From CAVWUA01 sp963758025 (lineage in GTDB: Bacteria; Planctomycetota; Planctomycetia; Isosphaerales; Isosphaeraceae), in the NCBI GenBank assembly GCA_963758025.1, contig CAVWUA010000003.1:372001-436000 (forward strand): DNA of 64,000 nucleotides. Reading direction: 5' to 3'. The notes under the pieces were generated by a model, which had not been told where the DNA came from, made no database searches, and saw nothing but the letters and a program-made list of their open reading frames with translations. This document shows positions 46,695 through 57,508 of the stretch, piece by piece. Numbering within the stretch: position 1 is the first letter of the stretch; every line of letters starts with the position of its first letter. Both the position numbers and the translations under genes were made by a program.

Positions 46695-47596
46695 GATCGG
46701 TTCACGCCCTCCCGCCCGGACCGGACCGGTCGGACTCCAGCCGGGCGTGGAGGAAGAGGCTCAGCGCCGCGCCGAGCGGCTCGTCGGTGAAGAAGCGGAC
46801 GTGGTCGTAGCCCCGGCTGCCGCACTCGCGGCGGACGCCCGTCGAGGAACTCCTCCATCGCCTGCTGGTACGACCGGCGGAACGCCCAGGGCTCGGCGAA
46901 CAGCTCCTCGTCCCCCTCGATGTCGCGGAAGATCGTCGGGCCGTCGAAGGGCAGCTCCAGCTCGTCGCGGTCGAGCACCTGGAGCACCAGGACCTCGTGC
47001 CCCTGGAACTGGAGGCGGTTCAGGCCGTCGTAGACGGCGTCGAGGTCGGTGAACAGGTCGGAGACGATCACGACGACGCTCCGCCGCTTGAGCTGGCCGG
47101 TGAGCGACTGGAGCAGCCCGCCCAGCTCGGTCTTGCGCGCCGGCGTGCAGCGCTCGAGCAGGCCGGTCATCACCATGACCTGCGCCTGGGTCGCGTTCGG
47201 GGGCAGGACGGTCGTTGGCCTCCTCGTCGAAGAGGACCAGGCCGACCGGGTCCTGCTGGCGGGCCAGGAGCATCGCCAGCGCGACGACGAGGGTGGCGCC
47301 GTAGTCGAACTTCGAGAGCGCCGCGCCGGCCCCCTCGGTAGTTCATCGAGGCGCTGGCGTCCACGACGAACGTGACGCGGACGTTGCTCTCTTCCTCGTA
47401 TTGCTTGATGTAGTGGCGATCGGAGCGGGCGAAGACGCGCCAGTCGAGCCGGCGGAGGTCGTCGCCGGGGGCGTAGTCGCGGTACGAGGCGAACTCGATG
47501 TTGAAGCCGTGGAAGGGGCTGCGGTGCTGGCCGCTGATCGCCCCCTCGGCCAGCCGCCGCGACCGCAGGGTCAGGTCGGCGATCCGGGCGATGACG

Positions 47597-48648
<1,052 letters not shown>

Positions 48649-48666
48649 GGTCGCGTCCCCTTGTCC

Positions 48667-49770
48667 TCAGCGCTGGAAGACCGGGAGATATTTGAACGGC
48701 AGTTGGAGGATGATGGCGGCGATCGACGGTGCCGTAGACCTGCGCCGATGCCGTCGCCGTTCCACGAGCCGTCGGCCGACTGCATGGCGAGGAGCTGGTC
48801 GCGGGTGTCGGGGAAGTAGTCGTCCCAGTACTCGTCGCCGGCCATGTAGAAGCCCTGCGCGGCGTAGAGATGGGCGTAGAAGGCGTGGCCGCCCCCCTTG
48901 TTCCAGCCCTCGACGGCGCGGAACTGGTCCCAGACGTATTTCAGGCAGTCGGTGGCGATCGGGCTGTCGAACTGGCCGGCGTTGTAGAGCGTGGCGACGG
49001 CCGCCGCCGAGATCGGCAGCCGCGGGCCGCCGCCGGAGCCGAGCGAATACTGGATGCCCCCCTCGGGCGTCCGGCACTTCTCCAGGTAGTTGCCCGCCTC
49101 CTCGATCACCGCCCTCGGCACGAGGAACCCCGCGTTGTGCGCGGCCCGGAGGGCCTGGACCTGGGTGACGGTCACCGAGCCCTCGTCGCCGGCGCCGGGG
49201 ACGTAGGTCCAGCCCCCCTGCGGCGCTCTGGCCCTGGCTGGTCAGCGTCACCGCCTTGCGGATCGCGTCGCGCGACCTGCCGGCGGAGCGACTCCTTGGT
49301 GATCATCCCGTAGACCGACGCCAGGAACATCAGGGCGAAGCCGTGCCCGTGCATCGGCTGGCCGCTGTCCTGGCTCGGGCCGGTGATCAGGCCCGAGGGC
49401 GTGGCGCAGCGGACGAGGAACTCGACGGCCCCCTGCACGTTCTTGCGAGTACGGCCCCGGGTCGGCGAGTCGCCGTGGGCCAGGAAGGCCGTGCCCGCCA
49501 GGCCGGTCATGGCGACCGGGTAGGCCTGGCCGCCGCCGGTGATCCACGAGCCGTCGTCGGCCTGGCTGGTGGCGAGGAAGTCGAGCCCCCGGTCGACGGC
49601 CCGGAGCGTCTCGGGCGTGACGTGCTTCGGCAGGACCTGGTTCTCGTCGGCCCAGGCGGCGCGGCGAGCCGCGCAGCGGCCAGCGCGGCGACGGCTCCGG
49701 CGCCGCAGCGCCCGAGGAACGCGCGGCGGGTCGCGGCCGATCGGTCGAGGAGAACGTCGCCGTTGCTCAT
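48667..49770 (-). CDS. Tat-exported prenyltransferase/squalene-oxidase-repeat protein
   Basis: About 368 aa. The N-terminus has a twin-arginine motif with a hydrophobic segment (SAATRRAFLGRCGAGAVAAL). The body consists of alpha/alpha-toroid repeats (LDFLATSQADDGSWITGGGQ; EFLVRCATPSGLI; NYLEKCRTPEGGIQYSLGSG; RDQLLAMQSADGSWNGDGIG), as in prenyltransferase and squalene-oxidase repeat proteins. The catalytic DxDD or zinc residues of true cyclases and transferases are not evident, so a binding or structural role is likely. ATG overlaps the SIMPL stop as ATGA. Breaks near 49680, 49450, 49270, 49225 and 48730. Confidence 0.75.
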
Positions 49771-50650
49771 CGTCCCCCCGCCTGGCCATCGTCCTCGGGC
49801 TCGGGGTGGACCTCGAACCGCACGAGCAGCTCGACCCGGACCGGGATCTCCTGGAACTTCGACGACTCCAGCCGCTTCGCCGCGGCTCGCTCGGGATCGG
49901 CGTCGGCGTCGGTGTTCGGCTGCGTGTCCTCGCCCGGCACCACGACCTCGCGGACCGCCACGATCGGGCCGAGCGTCGACGCCGCTCAGCTTCGCCAGCC
50001 GCTCGCGCGCGGGCCTTCGCGTCGGCGATCGCCTCCTCGTAGGCCTGCTCCTGCAGCGCGTCGAAGTCGTCGAGCACGAACCGGACCAGGGCCGAGCCGG
50101 TGCTGGCATGTAGCGTTGTAGTAATAGCGGATTGTATCTGCGGCTGCCCGCCGACCTGCCCGCCGGCGTCCTGGGCGACGTCGAGCAGCCTGGCGACCAG
50201 TTGCAGCAGCGCCTCCTCGTCCATCTCGCGGATCGCGTCGCACTTGACGACGAGCTTCCGCGAGAGCTGGACCTCGGTCTTGGTCCGCTGGTTCGGCTGG
50301 TATTCGAAGTAATACGGGTTGGACATCGTCCCCTTCTGGTCGACGAGCAGGCCCCGCTCCTCGACCGCGACGTTGTCGAGCTTCAGGCCGCGGAACGCCT
50401 CTTCGAGCCGCTGCTTGGCGTCGCGATACTTGACGATCGCGTCGGCGGTCAGCTCGGAGGCGGCGGAGACCTCCAGGTCGATCTCCAGGCGGTTCGGCCG
50501 GGCGGAGACCGAGCCCTTGCCCGCGACGGTGAAGCCCTCGATGTTCTGCCGCCCCGACCCGTTCGACGACGGGCGAGTAGTACTGGCCCTGGGCCGGGGC
50601 GGCGAGCGGCCAGCCAGCGCGAGGACGACGGCGAAGCCCGACCTACTCAT
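49767..50650 (-). CDS. Secreted SIMPL (DUF541) domain protein
   Basis: About 294 aa. The SIMPL pattern is clear: GFTVAGKGSVSARPNRLEID then LEVSAASELTADAIVKYRDA, QRTKTEVQLSRKLVVKCDAI, and the Lys/Ala-rich QEQAYEEAIADAKARARA. The signal peptide is interrupted by two indels (near 50612 and 50570) but reads through to PLAAPAQGQYYSPVV. A further break lies near 50000. SIMPL proteins are periplasmic and of unknown biochemistry. The ATG lies 5 bases inside the end of the PQQ gene (overlap 50643-50650), so translation is probably coupled. Confidence 0.8.
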
Positions 50651-52738
50651 CCGTTTCCTCCTTCGTATCGGTCGCGACGGTGTCGCCCGGCGCGTCCGGA
50701 CGCGGGTAGGCCGAGATCGTGCGGTTGGAGACCGCCAGCAGCAGCCGGTCGGTCAGGAACAGGTCGCCGCCGGCCGACCCGGTGTCGTCGCCCCGGAAGA
50801 TCCGCCGGACGTCGCCCGATGCCGGGTCGACCTCGAAGATGCCCCGGGAGCGTCAGCTGCCAGAGCCCGTCCGGCCGCACCAGGACCCGGCCCTCAGCGC
50901 TGCCGCCGGGCAGCCGCGTCGACCAGACAAGTCGCCGCGTCTCGAGGTCGAGCGCGTCGAGTTCCGGCCCGCCGAGGAAGAGCGATCCGCCGTCGGCCGC
51001 CGAGCAGCCGCGACGACCGGGCGATCGGCCGCTCCCAGAGCAGGGCCATCCGGTCCGGGTCGATGGCGCTCAGGCGGTCGGACTTCGCCCCCTTGACCAG
51101 CAGGGCGTCGCCGACCTCGAGCGGCCGACTGCTGGCCGGCGTCGGCTCGGCGGGCTGGGCGTAGCCGTCCGATGAAGATGAACCGGCCCTGCGTCTGGGC
51201 GGGGTCGGTCGGGTAGCCGAAGCCCCAGTCCAGCTCGCCGGTTGCGGCGTCGAGCCGCGCGAGCACGCCGACGTGGGTGTCGACGTAGACAAGGACCCCG
51301 CCCGGTAGAGGAGCTGCGGCTGAGGGTCCTGGCTCGGCGCGCCGTAGTAGTAATATTGCTGCCCCTGGCGGAGCGTCCCGACCTCCGCCTTCCAGAGCAC
51401 CTTGCCGTCGTCCGGCTGGATCGCCAGGACGTACTGCGCCGGTGCTTGCTGCCGCTGGTTCTGATTGGCCTGGGACTTCGCCGCGACGTACAGCGTCCCG
51501 TCGGCCAGGAGCGGCGGGCCGATCAGGTCGAACCCCGCATAGTCGGGCAGGTCGGACGAGCGCCAGACGACGTCGCCGACGTCGGCCCGCCGGCAGGTCA
51601 GCGCGAACGGAGCGAAGTAGTTCTGGTCCTTCAGGTCGCGCCCGAGGCTCCAGACGCAGCTCGCCCGACGCGATGATGGCGAACCGGCTCGGGTCGATCA
51701 TGCGGCCGGATTGCTGCATGGCGGCCAGATCGACCTGATGGAACGGCGCGGACCGCCAGAGCATCTTGCCGGTGTCGAGGTCGACGGCGAAGTCGTGCCC
51801 GAGGTAGTTCGCGAAGAGCCGTTCGCCCTCGATCGCCACCGCCGGGACCGTGCGCGCTCAGTGGGTTCGACTCCCACTGGGTCAGCTCGGCGGGCGTCAT
51901 GCCCGCGACGACCGAATCGGCGAACCGCACCTGCCAGACGGCCTCGGACATTCCGGCCAGGTCGAGGTGCGGATTCCGTCGAGGGACTCGGTGATTCGTC
52001 CGCTCCTCCTCATCGCCCAGGAACTGCCGGAGGAGCTCCACGGCCGAGCCTGTTTGCCCCCCGAGCGTCACTTCCTCGTCGGCGTAGCGCTCGGTCAGCT
52101 CCTTGCGGAGCTCGACCAGCTCGGATTGCCGTCCCGCGCGGGCCAGCGCCAGCGCGGCCTTGAGCGCGAGCGAGGCGGGCGAGAGGTCGGTATCGGGGCG
52201 CTCGCGGAGGACCGCCAGCCAGCAATCGGCCGCGCGGTCGAACCGGCCAAGCTCGAAGTAAAGGTCCCCCAGCCGATCGGCCGCGTCGTCGCCGACCGAC
52301 GTGAGGAAATAGGCGGAATAGATCCGTTCGAGCGTTTCCCGCTCGGATGCCCCCTCGGCCTCCTCGAACAGCTTCTGCGCCTCGGCGTCGTAGAACAGGC
52401 GATAGGCGGCCTGGCCCTCCGGTGGCAGGGCGACGAGCAGCGACCGCCGCTTGCGGGCGACGGGCACGATGAACCCGTCCTCGCCGTCGACGAACCGTGA
52501 GGCCTGCTCCTCGGGGATCGTGTAGAGCGACTTCAAGGCGCCGCTCCCAGGCATTCCGCCGCCCGAAGCGCTCGAAGTCGTCGAGCGCCTCCTTCACCTC
52601 GCTCGAGGCCGGCGGCATCTGCAACGGGCGGCCGGGCTGGTCGTTGGAGACCGTGCCGGGGTCTTCGTCCGGGGCCTGACCGAGTGCGATCGCCGGCAGC
52701 AGACACAACGTCATCACCGCCAAACGCATCGCGCTCAT
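50643..52738 (-). CDS. Secreted TPR + PQQ-like beta-propeller protein, first gene of the operon
   Basis: About 698 aa. Signal peptide MSAMRLAVMTLCLLPAIALG. The N-terminal half has TPR-like helices (RLGDLYFELGRFDRAADCWL then AVLRERPDTDLSPASLALKA). The C-terminal half is a BamB/PQQ-type propeller with alternating W and D-x-x-TG motifs (FAVDLDTGKMLWRS; YYYYGAPSQDPQP; LLLAVSNRTISAYP). Breaks near 52550, 51855, 51660, 51300, 51170, 51005 and 50848. It opens the minus-strand gene run and lies downstream of an A/T-rich probable promoter. It could act as an envelope scaffold for the following Bat proteins, but that is inference. Confidence 0.75.
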
Positions 52739-53144
52739 GGCCCCTCGATGAAGTAGACGACGGTTTTCTCCAGAATCGCTCTCCCGGATGTCCCTCGGCC
52801 GTCCGTGCCCGGCGGCTCCTCGGAGGGTAAATCGCATTTTCGACGCGATCGGGAACACCCGGAACGTCTGCCAGGACACTTGTAGCAAGCGCATTCCCGA
52901 CATGCAAGCGAATTCCATCGGACTCACGACGGAAGATGACAGGATTCGCTATTGAATAAATCTTGTATTATCGAGCAGTATTGAATTAGATAACCTTTCG
53001 CCAGGTAAGCGTGTTGCGGGAGAATTGCCCGCGCTGGCCGCAATCAATTCGTCCACGACTGGCTGGAAATCCGCCAGCGCCCGGAGTGGAGGCGGAGCCT
53101 GGGCAGGATGGAAGGCTCGCGTCGATCGTGATCGGCGTCCCCCT
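52739..53144. other. Intergenic region, probable promoter of the 20-kb minus operon
   Basis: About 400 bases with no recognised gene. Bases 52950-53000 are the most A/T-rich part of this half of the window (TATTGAATAAATC, TATTATCGAG, TTGAATTAGATAA), fitting a promoter for the gene starting at 52738. No exact -35/-10 pair could be fixed with confidence. Confidence 0.45.
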
Positions 53145-54264
53145 TCAAAAAGACGGCGCCATCTCCGCGTCAGCGACGTTCCAGAGCCGGATGGTCCGGT
53201 CCTGGCCGGCGGTGGCGAGAGTCTGGCCGTCGGGGGAGAAGGTCACGGCGTTGACCACGTCGGTATGCCCTCGCAGCACGGCCAGGGGGACGTTCTGGAC
53301 CGGGTCCCAGAGGCGGACCGTCTGATCCAGCCCGGCGGAGGCCAGGCGCGAGCCGTCGGGCGCGAACGCCAGCGCGTGGATCGGCCCCTCGTGGCCGTAG
53401 AGCGTGCCGAGCAGGTCCCCCGTGGCGGCATTCCAGAGCTTGATCGTCCGGTCCCAGCTTGCCGACGCCACCGTCTGGCCGTCGGGGGAGTCAGCGCACC
53501 CGCGTGACCATGTTCTGATGCCCGATCAAGACGCGTTCCTGCCGGGCCTCGGCCACGTTCCAGAGGGTCACGGTGCGGTCCCAGCTTGCCGACGCCACCG
53601 TCTGGCCGTCGGGCGCGAATGCCACCGACTGGACCGGCAGGCTATGGCCTGGCAGCGTGAGCTGAACCCGCTGCGCGGCGAGGTCCCAGATCGATACGCT
53701 CCCCTCCTCGCCGCCGAGCACCACCATCTTGCCGCCGGGGCCGAAGTCCAGGTCGAGGAACCGATTGTTCGCGAGCACCCCGACGGCCTCATGCCGCTCG
53801 GCGCTCTGTTCCGCACCCGAGGCGGGGTCCCAGACCCGCACGGTGCCGGTCGCGTCCCCCCAGAACGGGTGGACCCTCCCGACATTCGACCCGATCAGAT
53901 CGACCCGGCCCGCGTTGAGGTTCAGCGGCCGACGCGCGGGGCCGGCCGGATCGCCGCTGGAGACCAGGACCGAGCCATCCGGGGCATACGCCAGGGCAAG
54001 CACCTCGGCGCGCGACCCCTGGAGCACCCGCCGGACCTGGCCGGTCGCCGGGTCCCAGAGCCGGATCGTCTTATCAAAACCGCCCGAGGCTAGAGTCTGC
54101 CCATCCGGCGCGAATGCCAGGGCCGCGACCGCGCCTGAGTGGCCGCGCAGCACGCGCGGTCCGGGCGGTTCCTGAGCCCTGGCTGGCGGATGTCCGCTCC
54201 CGAGGGCCAGCAGGCTCACGGTGAGCGCGAGACAAACCGGGAAACGGGGGAAACGTCGGGTCAT
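53145..54264 (-). CDS. Secreted WD40-repeat protein
   Basis: About 373 aa. The ATG at 54264 gives a signal peptide (FPVCLALTVSLLALGSG ... PARAQ). Six or seven WD40 blades follow, with clear GH and WD dipeptides: RVLRGHSGAVAALAFAPDGQ, KTIRLWDPATG, GSVSIWDLAAQ, DRTVTLWNVAE, DRTIKLWNAATG, QTVRLWDPVQ and DRTIRLWNVAD. One frame break near 53490 (TGAC where TTC is expected) splits blades 4 and 5. There is no enzymatic domain; it is a seven-bladed scaffold exported from the cytoplasm. It lies 406 bases upstream of the big operon on the same strand and may be separate. Confidence 0.85.
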
Positions 54265-54496
54265 GACGGTCCTTCCGGTATGGGGTGTGGAAGATCGATT
54301 CCCAACCTCCCCATAGTATTCCCGCGCCCGGGCGGATGCGACAAACAGCGACCGCGATTCAGTGCCGTCGGCTGGTTCGCGACCCAGACGACGGTACCTG
54401 AGAAGGGGGAGCGTTCCCCGCTTTCTCTCCCACTTGCGAAGGGGGAGCCGGAGGGGGTTCCGATCCGTCATGAGCGAGCGCGGTCACGGCGGGGCC

Positions 54497-54940
54497 TCAG
54501 CGGCCCGGGCCGGGTTCGGTGGGCGCATCGAGGTCCGGGTGGACCCATTCCTCGGTGCCGTCGGCCCACGTCTCTTTTTTCCAGATCGGCACGACGTCCT
54601 TGAGCGTGTCGATCAGCCAGCGGCAGGCGTCGAACGCCTGGTGCCGGTGCGGGCAACTGACGGCGACGACGACGCTGATTTCTCCCAGGTCCAGATGGCC
54701 GACCCGGTGGACCAGGGCCACTTCCAGGATCGGCCAGCGCCGGCGCGCTTCTTCCTCCAGCTCGGCCATCTTGCGGAGGGCCATCTCGGGATACGCCTCG
54801 TAATCGAGCGACGACGTCTGGCGGGCGCCGGTCATCTCGCGGACGGTCCCCAGGAACGTGCAGACGGCGCCGGCGTTGTTGTGGCGGACCCGTTCGGTCA
54901 AGGCGGCGTGGTCGATGGCGGTTTCGACAATCTCGATCAT
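54497..54940 (-). CDS. moaE: Molybdopterin synthase catalytic subunit MoaE
   Basis: 147 aa, the usual MoaE length, intact. The conserved stretches are GAVCTFLGTVREMTG, LDYEAYPEMALRKM, VALVHRVGHLDLGEISVVVA, AVSCPHRHQAFDACRWLID and the catalytic-lysine motif VPIWKKE. MoaE transfers sulfur from the MoaD thiocarboxylate to precursor Z, making molybdopterin. It follows moaD by 45 bases. The ~230 bases downstream, up to the WD40 start, contain short G- and C-runs but no clear terminator. Confidence 0.95.
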   Translation of the reverse strand: MIEIVETAIDHAALTERVRHNNAGAVCTFLGTVREMTGARQTSSLDYEAYPEMALRKMAELEEEARRRWPILEVALVHRVGHLDLGEISVVVAVSCPHRHQAFDACRWLIDTLKDVVPIWKKETWADGTEEWVHPDLDAPTEPGPGR

Positions 54941-54985
54941 GGCGGGTCTTTGGGCTGGCTACGGGGTGGGATGGGGTGGAACGGA

Positions 54986-55230
54986 TCAACCGCCGCTGAC
55001 GGGCGGAATCGCCGCCAGGTCGGCACCGGGAGGGATCGGGCGGTCGTCGGGGGCGTACTCCTGATCGACGGCGATCATCAGGCTCGGCACGATCGGCCCG
55101 AGCACGGGCAGGCTTCGGCCAGCGCGGCCTTCAGGTCGGCGACGGTCGCCGCGTCGGGCAGTTCCAGCGTCAACGAGTGCGCCCCGGCCCGCTGCCGGGC
55201 CACGGCGAAGAGCTTCAGGTCCACGCGCAA
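54986..55230 (-). CDS. moaD: Molybdopterin synthase sulfur-carrier subunit MoaD
   Basis: About 80 aa, the normal MoaD length. TTG at 55230 or GTG at 55224 are possible starts (VDLKLFAVARQRAGAHSLTL); there is no ATG nearby. The C-terminus ends in the ubiquitin-like tail PPVSGG, whose terminal GG is thiocarboxylated. A single missing C near 55112 (GAAGCCTGCCC) breaks the frame; restoring it gives EALPVLGPIVPSLMIAVDQE and the correct end. Gene order moaD-moaE with 45 bases between them fits an operon. Confidence 0.88.
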
Positions 55231-55593
55231 CGGTCCAAGCCTCCCCGGCCGCGAGCCGACCCTCTCGGTCCGCGGGCCGTTCCTTTGTTGTAGCATGTCG
55301 GGCGGGTCGGTCGCCACGCGATGTCTTGCGGGGCCGTTACTGTTTCCGGAAAGGCTCTTGAGAGTCAGAAACGTTTCGTTCGCGTTACCGATCGGGTTGT
55401 CGAACCTCCGGATCATCGCCGTTCGATACGATTCTCAAGGCATCGGCCGGGGATTGCTCAACTCCTGTTGCGTGATTCCCAATTCCGCGACCACGGGCTT
55501 TTCGCTTGGTCGAGTGACGCTAACCTGCGACAATGACCACTGATCAAGCGAATTCCGCCTTCTCCTGAAGGGATTTTCTGAGGTGTCGAACTT
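55231..55593. other. Intergenic region between divergent moaD and the beta-lactamase-like gene
   Basis: About 360 bases; must contain the two divergent promoters. No clear hairpin, gene or boxes were seen. Confidence 0.5.
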
Positions 55594-56520
55594 ATGGTGA
55601 AGATCGTCTGGTTCGTTCTGATCGTTGTCGCGCTCGCTCCCCTCACGGCGACGGCCGGAAATGAGCTTTCGGACCAGCTCATGCCGTTGATCCAGGCGCA
55701 CAAGGGCAAGGTGGCTGTCGCCTTGAAGAACCTGAAGACGGGAGAATCCTTTCAGTACCATGCCGACGATCCCATGCCCACCGCCAGCCTGATCAAGTTT
55801 CCCGTCATGATCGAGGCGTATCGCCAGGCGGCCCAGAATTCGATCGACCTGGATCAGATGGTAACTCTCAAGGAGTCCGACAAGGTGCCTGGTTCCGGCA
55901 TCTTGACCGAACACTTCTCCCCCGGGACATCGTTTCCGCTGCGCGACGCCATCCATCTGATGATCGTTTTTTCGGACAACACGGCCACCAACCTTGTGCT
56001 CGACGAAATTGGCATCCCCTCGACCGCCAGGACCATGGAGTCCATGGGGTATCCCCAGACCAAGATTCATTCCAAGGTCTATCGGAGGGACACGACGGTG
56101 TTCCCCGAGCGGAGCGAGCAATTCGGCCTGGGAAGTACGACGGCAAACGAGATGATCCGGCTCTGCGAGGCCCTCCATGAGAAGAAGCTTGTCAGTCCGG
56201 AAGCCAGCCAGGCCATGCTGGAGCACATGAGGGCCTGCGACGACAAGAAAAAGTTTCCTCGGTTCCTTCCCCCTGGCACAAAGATCGCTTTCAAGACGGG
56301 AAGCGTCAACGAGTCCCGAACCGCGGCCGGAATCATCGAATGCGAGACCGGGGCCGTCGCCCTGGCGGTCTTGACAAACGAGAACGAGGATCAGAGCTGG
56401 GGCGACGAGAATGCGGGGGACCTTCTCTGCGCGAAGATTGCTCGCGCCGTGTTTGACCATTTCCGGGAACAGGAGAACGAGGCGATCGAGAAGGCCCCGG
56501 CTGAGTCTCCGGGAAAGTAA
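55594..56520 (+). CDS. Exported class-A beta-lactamase-like serine hydrolase
   Basis: 308 aa, intact. Signal peptide MVKIVWFVLIVVALAPLTAT. Active-site motifs of the fold: S65-x-x-K68 in TASLIKFP, S127-D-N129 in FSDNTATN, and K234-T-G in FKTGS. The omega-loop region reads YRRDTTVFPERSEQFGLGST and lacks the class-A ExxLN glutamate motif. The protein therefore may not be a true beta-lactamase; related proteins are often D,D-peptidases or unassigned hydrolases. The tail (EAIEKAPAESPGK) is charged. It is followed after 52 bases by another + gene. Confidence 0.85.
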   Translation: MVKIVWFVLIVVALAPLTATAGNELSDQLMPLIQAHKGKVAVALKNLKTGESFQYHADDPMPTASLIKFPVMIEAYRQAAQNSIDLDQMVTLKESDKVPGSGILTEHFSPGTSFPLRDAIHLMIVFSDNTATNLVLDEIGIPSTARTMESMGYPQTKIHSKVYRRDTTVFPERSEQFGLGSTTANEMIRLCEALHEKKLVSPEASQAMLEHMRACDDKKKFPRFLPPGTKIAFKTGSVNESRTAAGIIECETGAVALAVLTNENEDQSWGDENAGDLLCAKIARAVFDHFREQENEAIEKAPAESPGK

Positions 56521-56572
56521 GCGAATTCTCCGTCCGAGGGTTCTGGTATCGTTTTGAGATGGGAGTTGTGTG

Positions 56573-57082
56573 ATGGGCTTCTTGAACGCATTGCGCCGGA
56601 CGCTCAGTGGAGAACGGGGACTTCCCGGAAAAGACCGCGCCGGTGAGGGGGAGCTGGCCGCGGAGTGGGGTTACAGCGACACGTCCCACCCCGAGTTTCC
56701 CGACGGCCGCGCTCCGGTCGCTGACCCGGCCGAGATGGCCGCGCCCCCCTCGACCACCGGTTATGATCGCGATCAGTGGCACAAGAAGCTGGCGTTGATT
56801 CTGGACAAGTTACCCGGGTCCGAGGACCAGTGGAGCGATCTCATGGCGGAGGCCTCCGCGCTCAACCTCGACCGCTCCTGGGTAGAGCAGTGTCAGATTC
56901 AAGAATTCACTCTGTTAGTTCGCAGGGTTGTCAGCGATCAGAAGGTGACGTTTCAGGAACACCGGAAGCTGGATCAGGCTCGTTCCTTGATCGGCCTTAC
57001 CGAAGATCAGGCCATCACGATTCTCAACGAGGTGGTGGCCGACGCGAAGGATTTTTTTGGTGGCGAGATCGAAGGGGCCTGA
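56573..57082 (+). CDS. Small, mostly helical protein of unknown function
   Basis: 169 aa. ATG at 56573 with GGGAG at a good distance; the GTG at 56570 is less likely. The first half is Pro/Gly-rich (GERGLPGKDRAGEGELAAEW), the second half helical and charged (DQKVTFQEHRKLDQARSLIG then LTEDQAITILNEVVADAKDF). The DQKVTFQEHRKLDQ ... LTEDQA pattern is faintly TerB-like (tellurite-resistance family), but I do not assert that. No signal peptide, so probably cytoplasmic. Confidence 0.6.
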   Translation: MGFLNALRRTLSGERGLPGKDRAGEGELAAEWGYSDTSHPEFPDGRAPVADPAEMAAPPSTTGYDRDQWHKKLALILDKLPGSEDQWSDLMAEASALNLDRSWVEQCQIQEFTLLVRRVVSDQKVTFQEHRKLDQARSLIGLTEDQAITILNEVVADAKDFFGGEIEGA

Positions 57083-57097
57083 TCTCAAGTGGCGTAT

Positions 57098-57508
57098 TCA
57101 TTGCAGCGTCTCGGGCAACTTCTGCGGTCGTCCTTCACGATCAACACAGGCCAGAGTGGACCGTCCTTCCGCTAGAACCTGACCATCTCGATAAACTTCG
57201 TACTTGTGCTCGATCTTGACATGAGTGACGCGGACGACCGAGGTGCGGAGAATCAGCAGGTCGTCGTAGTGAGCGGGTCGCTTGTACTTGCAACTGATGT
57301 CAATGATGACGAGGAAGTGCCCCGCGTCCTCGATATCTCTGTACGAGAATCCGCGCTGGCGCAGCAGTTCGGTCCGACCCATCTCGAAATAGACGAAGAA
57401 GTTCGCGTGATGGAGGAAGCCCATGCGATCCGTCTCGGCATAACGGACGCGGATCGGGATTTCGTGAGAATCGGTCGGGTGGGACCTCGAACTCTCCTCG
57501 ACACTCAT
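57098..57508 (-). CDS. Hotdog-fold acyl-CoA thioesterase (YbgC/FadM type)
   Basis: 136 aa, intact. The motif VRYAETDRMGFLHHANFFVY contains the catalytic-type Asp of 4-hydroxybenzoyl-CoA/YbgC thioesterases, followed by FEMGRTELLRQRGFSYRDIE and KYKRPAHYDDLLILRTSVVR. It hydrolyses acyl-CoA thioesters; substrate unknown. Its ATG overlaps the stop of the phosphatase gene by four bases (ATGA), so they are co-translated. Confidence 0.92.
   Translation of the reverse strand: MSVEESSRSHPTDSHEIPIRVRYAETDRMGFLHHANFFVYFEMGRTELLRQRGFSYRDIEDAGHFLVIIDISCKYKRPAHYDDLLILRTSVVRVTHVKIEHKYEVYRDGQVLAEGRSTLACVDREGRPQKLPETLQ

Noticed and set aside
54390..54465. Possible dispersed G-rich repeat or terminator downstream of moaE
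   Set aside because: Contains short G- and C-runs (GGGGGAGCGTTCCCC) that could pair over 5 bp, but no T-tract and no second copy in the window.
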